DNA of 64,000 bases. It comes from Shewanella pealeana ATCC 700345 (GTDB taxonomy: Bacteria; Pseudomonadota; Gammaproteobacteria; Enterobacterales; Shewanellaceae). Within the stretch, counting starts at the first letter, position 1, and each line of letters starts with the position of its first letter. The position numbers and the translations under genes are program-made. The notes beneath the pieces are model-generated. The model was not told the DNA's origin, did no database searches, and saw nothing but the letters and a program-made list of their open reading frames with translations. Below are positions 56,808 through 64,000 of this stretch, piece after piece. The stretch lies in the NCBI RefSeq assembly GCF_000018285.1, contig NC_009901.1:4463001-4527000 (forward strand), in the 5' to 3' direction.

Positions 56808-57599
56808 CTAGTTCCTCAATTCATTTTCCAAAGCCGAGTATCTGGCTTTCAGATGCAGCATCAATCTAAATAGTATTGCCGTCACCGCTAAGGTTGCCAC
56901 TATGGCTGCGCCGCTTGGAAGATCTAGACTCGCAGACAAGACTAACCCCGCGACATACCCCACTAAGCCGACTAAATAGGCCCAGCCCAGCTTAAAACGT
57001 CCACTGAAGTGATTCACCGCGAGCGCAGGCAAGATCAAGCTACTAAACACCAGATATACACCGACTAATTCGACAGACAGAGTGATCACCACTGCGAAGA
57101 GCAGGTAAAAAGCTCGGCCCTCGAGTAAGGAGGGGCGATAAATCAGCGCTAGTAATATCGCCGAGTAGATACAGGCTGGCAGAATTAACTGACCCCAGCT
57201 TACCCATAAGATCTGGCCAGACATCAGCTGCTTGAGCATCTCTGCGCCATGGGGGTCGTTAGACAGCAGCAACATGGCAGCCACGGCTGCAAGCACATAG
57301 AAACAACCGATTATCGCTTCCAATTCATCAGCCATCCGCTTAGACAGCCAAGCGATGAAAGCAGCTCCCGCGATAGCAAATAGCGCAGGCATCCACACAT
57401 TGGAAAATGGCAGGGCTTCTATGTCGTGATTTAAGTGGCCGACGATCGCACCTAGTGCGGCGACCTGAGCAATCGCCAGATCGATAAAGATAATGCCTCG
57501 CTTTAAAACCTGTTGCCCTAAGACAACATGAGTGGATAACACCAAGATCCCCGCTACGAAAGCAGGCAGCAAGATAGAGAGTAGATCGAGATCAAACAT
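56808..57599 (-). CDS. znuB: Zinc/manganese ABC transporter permease (ZnuB-type)
   Basis: 263 residues with about eight membrane helices; family motifs RGIIFIDLAIAQVAALGAIVG at the start and LVGVYLVFSSLILPALAVNHF in the second half. It belongs to the ABC-3 metal permease family. It is the last gene of the leftward zinc cluster, 110 bases after znuA, a gap holding two stem-loops. No ATPase gene (znuC) is found in the cluster or elsewhere in the window. Confidence 0.88.
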   Translation of the reverse strand: MFDLDLLSILLPAFVAGILVLSTHVVLGQQVLKRGIIFIDLAIAQVAALGAIVGHLNHDIEALPFSNVWMPALFAIAGAAFIAWLSKRMADELEAIIGCFYVLAAVAAMLLLSNDPHGAEMLKQLMSGQILWVSWGQLILPACIYSAILLALIYRPSLLEGRAFYLLFAVVITLSVELVGVYLVFSSLILPALAVNHFSGRFKLGWAYLVGLVGYVAGLVLSASLDLPSGAAIVATLAVTAILFRLMLHLKARYSALENELRN

Positions 57600-57629
57600 A
57601 GGTAATGACTCTTATCATAATTGATAAAT

Positions 57630-57692
57630 CTAAAGCGGAACCCTTAATTGGGATCCGCCCTATTGATGCCTAATCTTGACCGATTAGGCTGC
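57630..57692 (-). promoter_or_regulatory. Two stem-loops between znuA and znuB
   Basis: GCCTAATC / GATTAGGC (57668-57689) is a perfect stem. GCGGAACCC / GGGATCCGC (57635-57658) pairs at eight of nine positions, with TTTAGATTT after it in the direction of transcription. Both lie in the spacer and could attenuate or stabilise the transcript between the two genes. Confidence 0.55.
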
Positions 57693-57709
57693 ATTGCAAT
57701 TAACGATTA

Positions 57710-58633
57710 CTATTGCGCACTCAGCAATAGATCGATAGCGCTGTCGTAAAGTGTAAACAGATCGACGCTCTGCTCGTTACCTCCAACCGACATTGGCAAT
57801 ACTAGCACTGGAAGATCCGATCGCTCTGCTAACCACTCGGCGCCGCGCTCGCTCTGATATGAGGCGATGACGATCGCCAATATATCGCCCTGTTTAGCTC
57901 GGTTTAACAAGCTTGCTAGATGGGAACTGCTCGGCGGGATCCCAGGCTTTGGCTCAAGATCCGCAACCTGCTCTAGCCCTAGCCAATTAAATAAGTATTT
58001 AAAGCTAGAGTGATAGGCGATCACTTTACTGCCTTGTAAAGCTTGTGCCTTAGCCTCCCATTTAGGGATCGCTGCCTGCCAACGCTCGCTAAAGTTTATC
58101 AGTGCCGCTTGGTAATCTAGCTTCGATTCTGGATCGAGCTGAATAAGCTTGTTGGTTAAACTTTCAGCCACCAGCAGCAAACGATTGGGATCGAAATGCA
58201 GATGCGGATTGCCTTTTGCGTGTACATCACCCATAGAGCGATCCACAGAGGCAAGCTGATCCAGTGTGTCGATCTGTTCAGCCGCAAAGAACAAGCCTTG
58301 ATCCGTCGATCGCACCTTAGCGTTTGCCGACTTCATCTGCAGCATAGGTAGCCAACCGATCTCTAGATCTGCTCCAGCGCAGATAGCCAGATCTGCCTGA
58401 CGCATCTTAGCGATCAAACTTGGGCGAGCCTGAACCTGATGCGGATCTTGCATCGCCGTAGTGGCCGAATAGATCTTAGCGTCCGGTGCCAGCTCTTTCG
58501 CTAATGCAGCGTATTCAGGCTCACAAGCAAAAATATTTAAACCTGCAACCGCGTTGTTGGTCACACCGAGTGCGAATGCAAGTGTGAGGGCTTTTGCCCC
58601 TCTCGATAAAAACCGCTTAGAATTGATGCGCAC
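57710..58633 (-). CDS. znuA: Zinc ABC transporter substrate-binding protein (ZnuA-type)
   Basis: A periplasmic metal-binding protein, 307 residues, starting at GTG 58633 within the end of the upstream gene (17-bp overlap). Signal peptide: LTLAFALGVTNNAVA. Metal-site elements are MQDPHQVQ, KGNPHLHFDP and IAYHSSFKYLF. The long His-rich loop of many ZnuA proteins is absent, and the usual C-terminal Asp/Glu ligand position reads ASYQSERG, so specificity could differ. It acts with the permease downstream. Confidence 0.87.
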   Translation of the reverse strand: MRINSKRFLSRGAKALTLAFALGVTNNAVAGLNIFACEPEYAALAKELAPDAKIYSATTAMQDPHQVQARPSLIAKMRQADLAICAGADLEIGWLPMLQMKSANAKVRSTDQGLFFAAEQIDTLDQLASVDRSMGDVHAKGNPHLHFDPNRLLLVAESLTNKLIQLDPESKLDYQAALINFSERWQAAIPKWEAKAQALQGSKVIAYHSSFKYLFNWLGLEQVADLEPKPGIPPSSSHLASLLNRAKQGDILAIVIASYQSERGAEWLAERSDLPVLVLPMSVGGNEQSVDLFTLYDSAIDLLLSAQ

Positions 58634-59804
58634 CGTGAGCCCCCAGAGTCATGACATATTGTAGAGTGATGATGTTGTCATCTTCGAAGCCATCAAAGTT
58701 CGTGCCTTGTTGGTTGGTATACTGCAAACGCACGGTAGAGAAGTGACTGTGATGCCAAGCTAGGCTCACCTCAGTCTCTTTTAGCTTCTGCGGATCGAAG
58801 TGATCGCCATGCATCATTTGGGTATCGGCTTGGCCGTAACGTAGACCCGCCGACCAATGAGGCGACAACTGATAAACGCTGCTTAAATACCAGCCTTCTT
58901 GATAGTCTTTGCCTTCATCGCCATGCTCCTCGTGAGCATCATGTTCCTCTAGCGGCTTAAAGTCGGTAACACGGAAGTATTCTCCACTTAGAGTTAAATG
59001 CTGATATTTATAGTTACCATTAGGCGCCCACTTATAAACAAAGTCAGCGACATAGGTATTTTCACCCGTGTACTGCGCGCTGTGACTATGGTCATGATCG
59101 TGGTCATCTTGCACTTCAACATGCTCGTGCTCATCGGCCGTCATACGACCATTCTCGTTACGCAAGTAACTTAGACCCGCTTGCCAAGAGCCGTTAGCAC
59201 CGACATCGCCACCAATTTTAGTAAAGGCGGTATACACACCCAAATTTTCATACTCACGCTCGCCGTGCTCGTCGGCGGCGCGCATGTTGTCACCCTTAAA
59301 AGCCTCAACACCCATGGTCCAATACAGATCCGTTGGTGCTACATAGCTCAAACGCACACCATCATCGAAATAGTGGCTGCCTAAAAATGCGCGGTAAGCC
59401 GCAGGTCTATCTGAGAACGAATCTGTATGTACGTGCTGATTGTTCAAGTAACCAATATCCGACAAGAAGCGGCCGGCGCGAATTGAGAAGCCACCTGGCA
59501 TGGCTAAGGTCTGAATGAAGGCTTCTTCTAAACCAAGCTCAGTTTCACCGTCATGCATCTCGACCACGGCCGTCAATTTACCGTAGAACATATCGTCGAT
59601 ATTGGCACTCATGGCCAATTCGGTATGGCCCAGACCAAAGCCTTCGACTCGCTCTGACATGGGGCGTTCGCCACTTTGGTAATAGCCATCGAGCACAGCA
59701 CTAATTGCTGGGTTGGTCAGGCTAGGATCGCTTGCTAGTGCTTGAGTTGAAACCAGCGCGCACGCTGCCGCTACGCCTGTAAGACGCATAGTTGAAATAG
59801 TCAT
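58617..59804 (-). CDS. His-rich outer-membrane beta-barrel protein of the zinc cluster
   Basis: 395 residues with a signal peptide (about 1-24). The rest is strand-rich and porin-like (alternating segments such as NGSWQAGLSYLRN, YLSSVYQLSPHWSAGLRYG and the closing DNIITLQYVMTLG). Loops carry His/Asp/Glu clusters (DEHEHVEVQDDHDHDHSHS and EEHDAHEEHGDEG) suited to capture Zn2+. It has no TonB box or plug domain, so it is not a TonB receptor such as ZnuD. Operon position directly before znuA supports a role in zinc entry or sensing. The 17-bp overlap with znuA suggests coupled translation. Confidence 0.75.
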   Translation of the reverse strand: MTISTMRLTGVAAACALVSTQALASDPSLTNPAISAVLDGYYQSGERPMSERVEGFGLGHTELAMSANIDDMFYGKLTAVVEMHDGETELGLEEAFIQTLAMPGGFSIRAGRFLSDIGYLNNQHVHTDSFSDRPAAYRAFLGSHYFDDGVRLSYVAPTDLYWTMGVEAFKGDNMRAADEHGEREYENLGVYTAFTKIGGDVGANGSWQAGLSYLRNENGRMTADEHEHVEVQDDHDHDHSHSAQYTGENTYVADFVYKWAPNGNYKYQHLTLSGEYFRVTDFKPLEEHDAHEEHGDEGKDYQEGWYLSSVYQLSPHWSAGLRYGQADTQMMHGDHFDPQKLKETEVSLAWHHSHFSTVRLQYTNQQGTNFDGFEDDNIITLQYVMTLGAHGAHQF

Positions 59805-59880
59805 TTTTTCTCCGAAATACAGCTAAGTCTTCCCCGTGGGAATACTATGAAAATTCTTAATCAGTGTTGTTAGTGAAGAA

Positions 59881-60171
59881 CTAGGCTGAAGCGGGAGGGG
59901 CGCGGCTGTTAAAGAAACTCACATGACGTGAGTTAGACTGTGGAAGGATGTACTCTTGGCTTTCAACTCCCTGAAGCTCAACATCAATATGAAGCTCACA
60001 GCTAGGCAGCAGGTTATTGACCTGGTGTTGGTGATAACACAGAGTACAATGGTTTTTAGCGCCATCGTCCAAATGACTCAGACTATGAGCGGACGCTGCA
60101 AATGACAGACACAGGAATACGGCAATAAGCCCCATTACCAGTTTCAGCTTTACGCTACTCATTCGAATCAC
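59881..60171 (-). CDS. Small secreted zinc-chaperone-like protein
   Basis: 96 residues with a signal peptide (LVMGLIAVFLCLSFAASA) and then a metal-binding segment: HSLSHLDDGAKNHCTLCYHQHQ, containing His-x3-His, CXXC and His-x-His. Proteins of this type next to znuA/znuB are annotated as zinc chaperones of the ABC uptake system. It is the first gene of the leftward zinc cluster. An inverted pair GTGTT/AACAC (about 60188-60199) lies upstream and could be part of a Zur operator, though the match to a Zur box is weak. Confidence 0.65.
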   Translation of the reverse strand: MIRMSSVKLKLVMGLIAVFLCLSFAASAHSLSHLDDGAKNHCTLCYHQHQVNNLLPSCELHIDVELQGVESQEYILPQSNSRHVSFFNSRAPPASA

Positions 60172-60392
60172 AGTGTTAACCTTTTGTGTTAAAACACGAC
60201 AAGTTTATGTGGATGAAAATTGAAGTCAAGCCTTGATGTGAACGAAGGTTACAAACTGTTTGTGAAGCAGATCACCTAAACTTGAATAGCATTTAATACT
60301 GTCTTAAGCTCTAACATCTAATATTGCTAGCGTGAAATGATATCCATAGTGATATTAAACAAGAGTTTATATTTTATTAAGGCGCAAATATC

Positions 60393-60518
60393 ATGCTTGA
60401 AGTAATTCGTAAGAACTTAAAGTTTATCATCATGACAACGCTATTTTTTGTTGCGATACTCGGCGGTATTTACTACGTGGAAGCTGCACTAGAAGCACAA
60501 GTTCAAGTTATTGACTAA
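60393..60518 (+). CDS. 41-residue single-pass membrane protein
   Basis: A short ORF with AAGG ten bases before ATG 60393. A basic N-terminus (EVIRKNLK) is followed by one membrane helix (FIIMTTLFFVAILGGIYYV) and a short acidic C-terminus (EAALEAQVQVID), topology N-in. It is isolated between divergent zinc genes and a small membrane protein gene. Function is unknown; it may be a regulator or subunit of a membrane complex. Confidence 0.55.
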   Translation: MLEVIRKNLKFIIMTTLFFVAILGGIYYVEAALEAQVQVID

Positions 60519-60598
60519 ATACCTGCTCTCAGCAAAGTAACCACACAGCGTCTCTCTGATGGCCTAACACCATCAGAGTGTATGTCTGGTAACCACGG

Positions 60599-60979
60599 TT
60601 AACGATACTTTTTTAGATGCTCGCTGTTATCAACAATCTCAACTTCTGGCGCTTGCCTTACTTTCAGGTTGTCCATGATATGACTCACCAACATCAGTAA
60701 AATTGCAAAAATAGCTACAGGTATACCAATATTTCTTACCTCAGTATCGAAATAGCTCCACGCAAATAGCACTGCGCCGGTATAAAAGCTAATAATTTTA
60801 ATCCAAGATAAAATCACACTTTTTCCTAACCATGCCTGACAAAATGGGCATTGGATCTCGGTGCTTAGCCCTTTCCCTCTTTGGTTATCAATTTTATCTA
60901 TCGCAAATGATTTAGAACAATGGGCGCATATCACTAGAGCAGCCTCTCTTAAGCTATGGATCGGATCGTTTGAACCCAA
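60599..60979 (-). CDS. Zinc-ribbon membrane protein of unknown function
   Basis: 126 residues. An N-terminal zinc ribbon with CAHC (about 18-21) and CPFC (about 44-47), then two membrane helices (about 58-76 and 84-105), and a short charged tail. Both CXXC pairs are intact. It is divergent from the MscS gene. No family was recognised beyond the zinc-ribbon pattern. Confidence 0.65.
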   Translation of the reverse strand: MGSNDPIHSLREAALVICAHCSKSFAIDKIDNQRGKGLSTEIQCPFCQAWLGKSVILSWIKIISFYTGAVLFAWSYFDTEVRNIGIPVAIFAILLMLVSHIMDNLKVRQAPEVEIVDNSEHLKKYR

Positions 60980-61111
60980 TATTGGGCGAAAAAGTTTAGC
61001 AGATTTCGTCCAGTATTCGTTATTTTGTTTATCACTATTTCAATAACGAATCGACAGTTTTCCAATGCCGTAATATTATTACTTAATCTTGGGAACTATC
61101 GGACACAGCAA

Positions 61112-62728
61112 ATGCATAAAATGCTCCCCCAAATTTTAATGCTTATTCTAAGCTTATGCTCATTTACAGCAGCGGCTGAGAATACAGAATTAACTAATAA
61201 TTTAAATAAAATCCAAAGCCTTATTGATAATGATGTCAAAGCACTACCAAGCACTAAAGGCGAAATTAAGAGTTTTCTGGAATATCGCATAGGTCGCAAT
61301 GCAGCTTTACTTCAGGACACCTTGAAGGAGCAAGTAGAAAAAACCGATCCAGATTTCGCTTTCCTAAAGCCTTATATTGTTAAGCAGTTAGCCTTTACTA
61401 ATGAAGTAGAAGCTTACTTTGAAAAGCAGAAAGCCAGCCTGATGAGTCAAGTCGGTAGCGGTAGCGACAATAAAGTCATGGTTGGCCTAATGCAGATCCA
61501 GCGTGAGCAGGATAAGCTATTCACTGCAGAAAAAAGCCTATTAAACTGGGCCCAAAAGGCAGGAATCGATACCGACGCACAAACTAAAACCTTTATCGCG
61601 ACCCTGATTACTCGTGCCGATGATCTCAATAGCTTCGTCTACTACAACCAAGAGCGCCTCACTCAAGCTGTAGCCGATGTTCAAGTTGCGGGTACCGATG
61701 TTAGCGCCGAGCAGAAGTCTCTTGTGGTAGACCTAAAAGAGCGCTTAGAACAGAGCTCTACTAGTCTTTCCACTACCATAGAGCTGCTCGATAGCTTGGA
61801 CCAAGATACAGCTCTCTATAAGCAAACTCTGTTTAGCATTTCTGGTGATATCACCCAAGATGTTTTGAACTTAGATGTTGCCAGCAGCTTATTGTCTGAG
61901 TGGATGACTATCGCTAAGAATCAAGCGATGGAAAATGGTGCCAGCATTCTATTTAAGCTAATTATCTTCTGCCTTATCCTGTTCCTATCTAGCCTAGTCG
62001 GCAAGGTCGTTAAAAGTGTGGTGCAGAAGACGGTCAGCAACTCTAAGCTTAAATTTAGCATGCTGCTGCAAGACTTCTTTATCTCACTCTCGGGTAAAGC
62101 GGTTTTCGCACTCGGTCTATTGATTGCCCTATCTCAACTTGGCTTTGAACTGGCGCCACTGCTTGCCGGTTTCGGTATTGCCGGTGTAATTATTGGTTTT
62201 GCTTTGCAAGATACACTGTCTAATTTCGCTTCAGGCATGATGATCTTGATCTACCGTCCGTTCGACGTCGGTGATCTTATCAACGCAGGCGGCGTCACCG
62301 GTCGTGTCAGTCATATGAGCTTAGTATCGACCACGATTAAGACACTAGATAACCAGAGACTTATCGTGCCAAACAATAAGATCTGGGGCGACACCATCAA
62401 TAACATTACCGTTGAGCATCAGCGTCGTGTGGATATGACCTTTGGTATTGGCTATGGCGATAATATCGAGCACGCAGAAAAAGTGCTTCACGATATCGTA
62501 ATGGCGCACCCTCTAGTGCTTAAAGATCCAGAACCTATGATCAAGCTACATACCTTAGGTGAGTCTTCGGTGGACTTTATTGTTCGTCCTTGGGCTAAGC
62601 CTGAAGATTACTGGGATGTATACTGGGATATCACTCGCACGGTTAAAATGCGCTTCGACGCCGAAGGCATTAGCATTCCGTTCCCACAGCGCGATGTGCA
62701 TATCTATCAAACGGCTATAGAGAAGTAA
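61112..62728 (+). CDS. MscS family mechanosensitive ion channel
   Basis: 538 residues from ATG 61112, which starts a signal peptide (MLPQILMLILSLCSFTAAA); the frame continues upstream to 61025 without family features. A periplasmic helical domain (about 25-265), membrane helices (about 275-385) and the pore-lining TM3 LLAGFGIAGVIIGFALQDTLSNFASGMMIL follow as typical segments. Then the beta domain (PFDVGDLINAGGVTGRV) and a C-terminal cytoplasmic cage are seen. It belongs to the larger, non-minimal MscS group. It gates solute release under osmotic downshock. Confidence 0.92.
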   Translation: MHKMLPQILMLILSLCSFTAAAENTELTNNLNKIQSLIDNDVKALPSTKGEIKSFLEYRIGRNAALLQDTLKEQVEKTDPDFAFLKPYIVKQLAFTNEVEAYFEKQKASLMSQVGSGSDNKVMVGLMQIQREQDKLFTAEKSLLNWAQKAGIDTDAQTKTFIATLITRADDLNSFVYYNQERLTQAVADVQVAGTDVSAEQKSLVVDLKERLEQSSTSLSTTIELLDSLDQDTALYKQTLFSISGDITQDVLNLDVASSLLSEWMTIAKNQAMENGASILFKLIIFCLILFLSSLVGKVVKSVVQKTVSNSKLKFSMLLQDFFISLSGKAVFALGLLIALSQLGFELAPLLAGFGIAGVIIGFALQDTLSNFASGMMILIYRPFDVGDLINAGGVTGRVSHMSLVSTTIKTLDNQRLIVPNNKIWGDTINNITVEHQRRVDMTFGIGYGDNIEHAEKVLHDIVMAHPLVLKDPEPMIKLHTLGESSVDFIVRPWAKPEDYWDVYWDITRTVKMRFDAEGISIPFPQRDVHIYQTAIEK

Positions 62729-62745
62729 CTCTTAAAGATAAAATG

Positions 62746-62782
62746 AAAAAAGCCCCGACAACCTAAGGTTGTCGGGGCTTTT
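62746..62782. terminator. Bidirectional terminator between mscS-type gene and fhs
   Basis: AAAAAGCCCCGACAACC and GGTTGTCGGGGCTTTTT, a perfect long stem with T-runs both ways. Confidence 0.9.
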
Positions 62783-62806
62783 TATTAGATTCGATAGCTA
62801 ATACTT

Positions 62807-64000
62807 TTAGGCTAATCCAACAATCTCGCCATCATCGTTGATATCGACATTGAGATAGCCAGGCTTAATCCCCAGCCCTGGCATAGTCATCACTTTGCCC
62901 ACAAGCGCCGTGACAAAGCCTGCCCCAGCATTAAGCCTTAGCTCAGTAATAGGCAGTTCAAAACCTGTCGGGATCCCTTTAATATCTGGATCGTGGCTTA
63001 TCGACATCGGCGTCTTAGCGACACAGATAGGTAGCTCGCCATAGTTATGCTTAGCCAGCCAGTTTAATTGTGACTTAGCTTTATCAGATAGAGTGACGCT
63101 CGATGCGCCATAACCCACCTCTGCAAGCGTCATCAGCTTAGACTCAAGGCTAGTATTGCTCTCGTACAGCAAGTTAAAGTCAGATGGCGTCTGCGTCGCA
63201 CGGTAAACCATATCCGCAAGCTTAGTCGCTCCTTCTGCGCCTTTACCAAAGGCTTCGCTTATCTCACTGCCGAAGGCCTTAGTTTGCTCAATAGCCTGCT
63301 TCAGCCACTCAAGTTCCTCGTCGGTATCGGTCGGGAAACGGTTAATTGCGACCACAACTGGCACGCCATATTGGCTGACGTTGTTGATATGCCATTCAAG
63401 GTTAGCAAAGCCGACCTTTAGACGCTGCGTATCTGGCTGGTTAATATCTTGGTCAGATTCGATGCCACTATTGGCTTTCAGAGCCTTCAGTGTCACTACC
63501 ACTACAGATGCGCTCGGAGCGTAGCCCGATTCTCTCACCTTGATGTTACTGAACTTTTCAAAGCCCATATCTGAGCCAAATCCCGCTTCTGTCACGACAA
63601 CGTCGGCAAGCTTAGCCGCGATGGTATCGGCAATAATCGAAGAGTTACCATGCGCTATATTGGCAAAGGGGCCAGCATGAATAAAGCATGGATCACCAGA
63701 CAGAGTCTGCATCAAGGTTGGCTCAATCGCATCGGCCATAATCACCGTCATCGCACCTGCAACGCCTAGCGTTTCGGCTGTGATCGGCTCACCTTGATTA
63801 TTGAGCGCCAATACGAGGCGACCAATACGCTGTCTAAGATCTTTTAAGTCTTGGCTCAGCGCTAGAATCGCCATCAATTCAGACGCTGCAGTGATGTCGA
63901 AACCCGACTCATGTACAGGGCCATTAACCGCACCAAAGCCGACTTTAATCTGTCTTAGGCTGCGTTCGTTATGGTCAACCACTCGGCGCCAAAGGATATT
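62807..64000 (-). CDS. fhs: Formate--tetrahydrofolate ligase (partial, 5' end outside window)
   Basis: Makes 10-formyl-THF from formate, THF and ATP. The window holds the C-terminal 397 codons; the frame stays open to the right edge ([17 protein letters not shown]). Recognisable: [29 protein letters not shown] segments, [34 protein letters not shown], and the tail [25 protein letters not shown]. All are characteristic of Fhs. Confidence 0.95.

Noticed and set aside
60180..60205. GTGTT/AACAC inverted pair as a Zur operator for the zinc cluster
   Set aside because: The match to the known gammaproteobacterial Zur consensus is too weak to annotate as a site; mentioned only in the gene entry.

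Overview
The window looks like a chromosomal segment of a marine Shewanella or a very close gammaproteobacterial relative. The reasons are QnrA-type pentapeptide proteins, a groESL operon whose GroEL ends in a Gly-Gly-Met tail, rapA, a PhoH2-type gene, rraB, a DUF3530 protein, many two-component, c-di-GMP and chemotaxis proteins, and RNase E and zinc-uptake functions typical of the group. No rRNA, tRNA, CRISPR array or prophage was recognised.

Layout. 1-11.4 kb: a c-di-GMP phosphodiesterase-type HD-GYP receptor (cut by the left edge), ppnP, small hypotheticals, a first Qnr-like gene, a chemoreceptor, a BCCT osmolyte transporter and a GcvR-like ACT protein. 11.4-16.4 kb: a broken Imm11-type immunity gene, a large CpdB-like periplasmic nucleotidase lipoprotein and a secreted transglutaminase-like protein. 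16.7-25.5 kb is the accessory region: a cold-shock/Excalibur fusion, an orphan Imm11-type immunity gene with a small acidic partner, one full and two broken copies of a REP-associated tyrosine transposase, a NERD/zinc-ribbon protein plus a remnant of a second copy, two copies of a 108-bp repeat, and an AT-rich three-gene operon (STAS-like/GHKL ATPase, DUF4325 protein, membrane protein). That operon is the best candidate here for an undescribed system.

25.5-37.9 kb returns to core-type content: groESL with a sigma-32-like promoter, a MATE exporter followed by a second Qnr-like gene, a small cytochrome, a LysR regulator divergent from a two-gene RND efflux system, and small secreted or membrane proteins, one built from DFSK repeats. 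38-50.2 kb: a secreted zinc metalloprotease, a 1234-residue hybrid histidine kinase, phoH2 divergent from rapA, and a DUF3530 protein. A complete 1308-bp IS3-family element (50254-51561) sits just behind the DUF3530 gene's terminator.

51.6-64 kb: a YqhA-type membrane protein, an enoyl-CoA hydratase homologue, a receiver-CheC / PAS-GGDEF pair one base apart, rraB, plsC, a zinc-uptake cluster (zinc-chaperone-like protein, His-rich outer-membrane barrel, ZnuA, ZnuB, with no ATPase gene visible), an unlisted 41-residue membrane ORF, an MscS channel and the 3' part of fhs (cut by the right edge).

Gene cooperation that can be inferred: drug tolerance (two Qnr, MATE, RND), c-di-GMP/chemotaxis signalling (HD-GYP, MCP, CheC, GGDEF, hybrid kinase), zinc acquisition, and a mobile/defence-like accessory segment delimited by the cold-shock gene and the groEL 3' flank. 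All family names come from recognition of motifs by eye; no database search was run.
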